Below, in pieces: positions 63,235-64,000 of a stretch of 64,000 nt of DNA. Source of the DNA: Pseudomonas vranovensis DSM 16006 (GTDB lineage Bacteria; Pseudomonadota; Gammaproteobacteria; Pseudomonadales; Pseudomonadaceae); contig NZ_AUED01000001.1 in NCBI RefSeq assembly GCF_000425805.1, positions 310,001 to 374,000 of the forward strand. The letters run 5' to 3'. Below the pieces are notes generated by a model. That model had not been told where the DNA came from, searched no databases, and saw only the letters and a program-made list of their open reading frames with translations. Made by a program: the position numbers and the translations under genes. Position 1 is the stretch's first letter. Every line of letters begins with the position of its first letter.

Positions 63235-64000
63235 ATGCCATTAAAGGACTTGCTGTTGGCGCTGGTGGTGATCATCGCCTGGGGCGTCAACTTCGTGGTG
63301 ATCAAGGTGGGCCTGGATGGCCTGCCGCCCATGTTGCTGGGGGCCTTGCGCTTTGCCCTGGTAGCGTTCCCGGCGGTGTTGCTGATCAAGCGCCCGCAGT
63401 TGCCGTGGCGCTGGTTGATCGCCTACGGTGCCACCATTTCCCTGGGGCAGTTCGCCTTTCTGTTCGAGGCCATGGGCAACGGTATGCCGCCGGGGCTGGC
63501 CTCGCTGGTCCTGCAGTCGCAGGCGTTTTTCACCCTGTTCTTTGCCGCGATGTTCCTGGGTGAACGGCTGCGCGCAGCCAGTGTGCTGGGGCTGTTGGTC
63601 GCCGCTGCAGGGCTGGCCCTGATCGGCAGCGAGAACGGCGCCCGCGTGCCGTTTTTCGCCTTGATCCTGACCTTGTGCGCCGCTGCCATGTGGGCCATGG
63701 GCAACATCATCACCCGGCGGTTCGGCAACATCGACCTGGTGGCGCTGGTGATCTGGGGCGGGTTGATTCCGCCGTTGCCATTCCTGGCACTGTCGTGGTG
63801 GCTGGAAGGGCCGGTGCTGATCGAGAGCGCCCTGCGCGGTATTGGCTGGAGCTCGATCCTGTCACTGGCCTACCTGGCGTTTGTCGCCACCATGCTGGGC
63901 TACAGCTTGTGGAGCTACCTGTTGTCGCGCTACCCGGCCGGCAAGGTGGCGCCGTTTTCGCTGCTGGTCCCGGTAGTGGGCCTGAGTTCTTCGGCGTTGC
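63235..64000 (+). CDS. EamA-family exporter, N-terminal 255 residues (cut by window edge)
   Basis: A membrane protein with at least eight helices in the part seen. N-terminal pattern MPLKDLLLALVVIIAWGVNF (EamA repeat 1) and PPGLASLVLQSQAFFTLFFA AMFLGERL with the second repeat FALILTLCAAAMWAMGNI. This is the drug/metabolite transporter (YdeD/EamA) fold, for which O-acetylserine/cysteine efflux is known in E. coli. The gene continues past the right edge; its start has GGTGGGGACT upstream. Substrate unknown. Confidence 0.85.
   Translation, partial: MPLKDLLLALVVIIAWGVNFVVIKVGLDGLPPMLLGALRFALVAFPAVLLIKRPQLPWRWLIAYGATISLGQFAFLFEAMGNGMPPGLASLVLQSQAFFTLFFAAMFLGERLRAASVLGLLVAAAGLALIGSENGARVPFFALILTLCAAAMWAMGNIITRRFGNIDLVALVIWGGLIPPLPFLALSWWLEGPVLIESALRGIGWSSILSLAYLAFVATMLGYSLWSYLLSRYPAGKVAPFSLLVPVVGLSSSAL

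Overview
The window is about 64 kb of GC-rich chromosome that reads as a Pseudomonas, most likely of the P. putida group. The grounds are the gene families present (DUF2790, SfnR-type regulator, FecI/FecR/receptor sets, SotB, NCS1 permease), the GC-rich codon usage, and several copies of the REP element containing GCGGGCTTGCCCCGCGA. No phage, transposase, CRISPR array, rRNA or tRNA gene was seen.

Layout. 1-2.8 kb: the start of a catalase-family peroxidase divergent from an ECF sigma/anti-sigma pair, then a DUF2790 protein and an orphan FecR-like protein without the usual N-terminal domain. 2.8-4.1 kb: small genes (YegP-like, GFA-type zinc protein, secreted protein). 4.3-7.7 kb: a TAXI-type TRAP importer (binding protein, fused permease, DUF1850 protein). 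7.8-11.9 kb: a complete FecI-FecR-TonB receptor iron signalling set. 11.9-16.2 kb: methyltransferase-like membrane protein, GNAT, YbaK, a diguanylate cyclase and a TetR regulator. 16.5-20.8 kb: SCO and PCuAC copper proteins, a second siderophore receptor, and a cytochrome b561/PepSY pair. 21.3-26.8 kb: SotB exporter, an SSS symporter with a 40-residue partner, a FAD monooxygenase and a LysE exporter. 26.9-28.2 kb: a RES-type toxin/antitoxin-like pair. 28.2-28.6 kb: repeats.

28.6-34.4 kb holds a membrane formate dehydrogenase operon (fdnGHI-fdhE) whose catalytic subunit has a cysteine codon where the E. coli enzyme has selenocysteine. 34.7-51.1 kb is the most interesting part: a probable sigma-54-driven operon with a TonB receptor, a peptide-type ABC importer, two acyl-CoA-dehydrogenase-fold (DszC/SfnB-like) oxidoreductases, an LLM flavin monooxygenase, an aldo/keto reductase and an MFS exporter. 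It faces a two-gene minus-strand operon of a third DszC-like enzyme and an SfnR-like sigma-54 activator. I infer an organosulfur scavenging system whose substrate is unknown.

51.3-55.5 kb carries a TOBE molybdate-binding protein, a SufR-like regulator with four cysteines, a periplasmic helical protein, an NCS1 permease and a Dyp peroxidase. 55.5-63.2 kb is a molybdenum-cofactor/formate block: LysR regulator, moaB-moeA, moaA with a bestrophin-like channel gene, and an FdhF/YdeP-type molybdopterin oxidoreductase. The window ends inside an EamA-family exporter gene.
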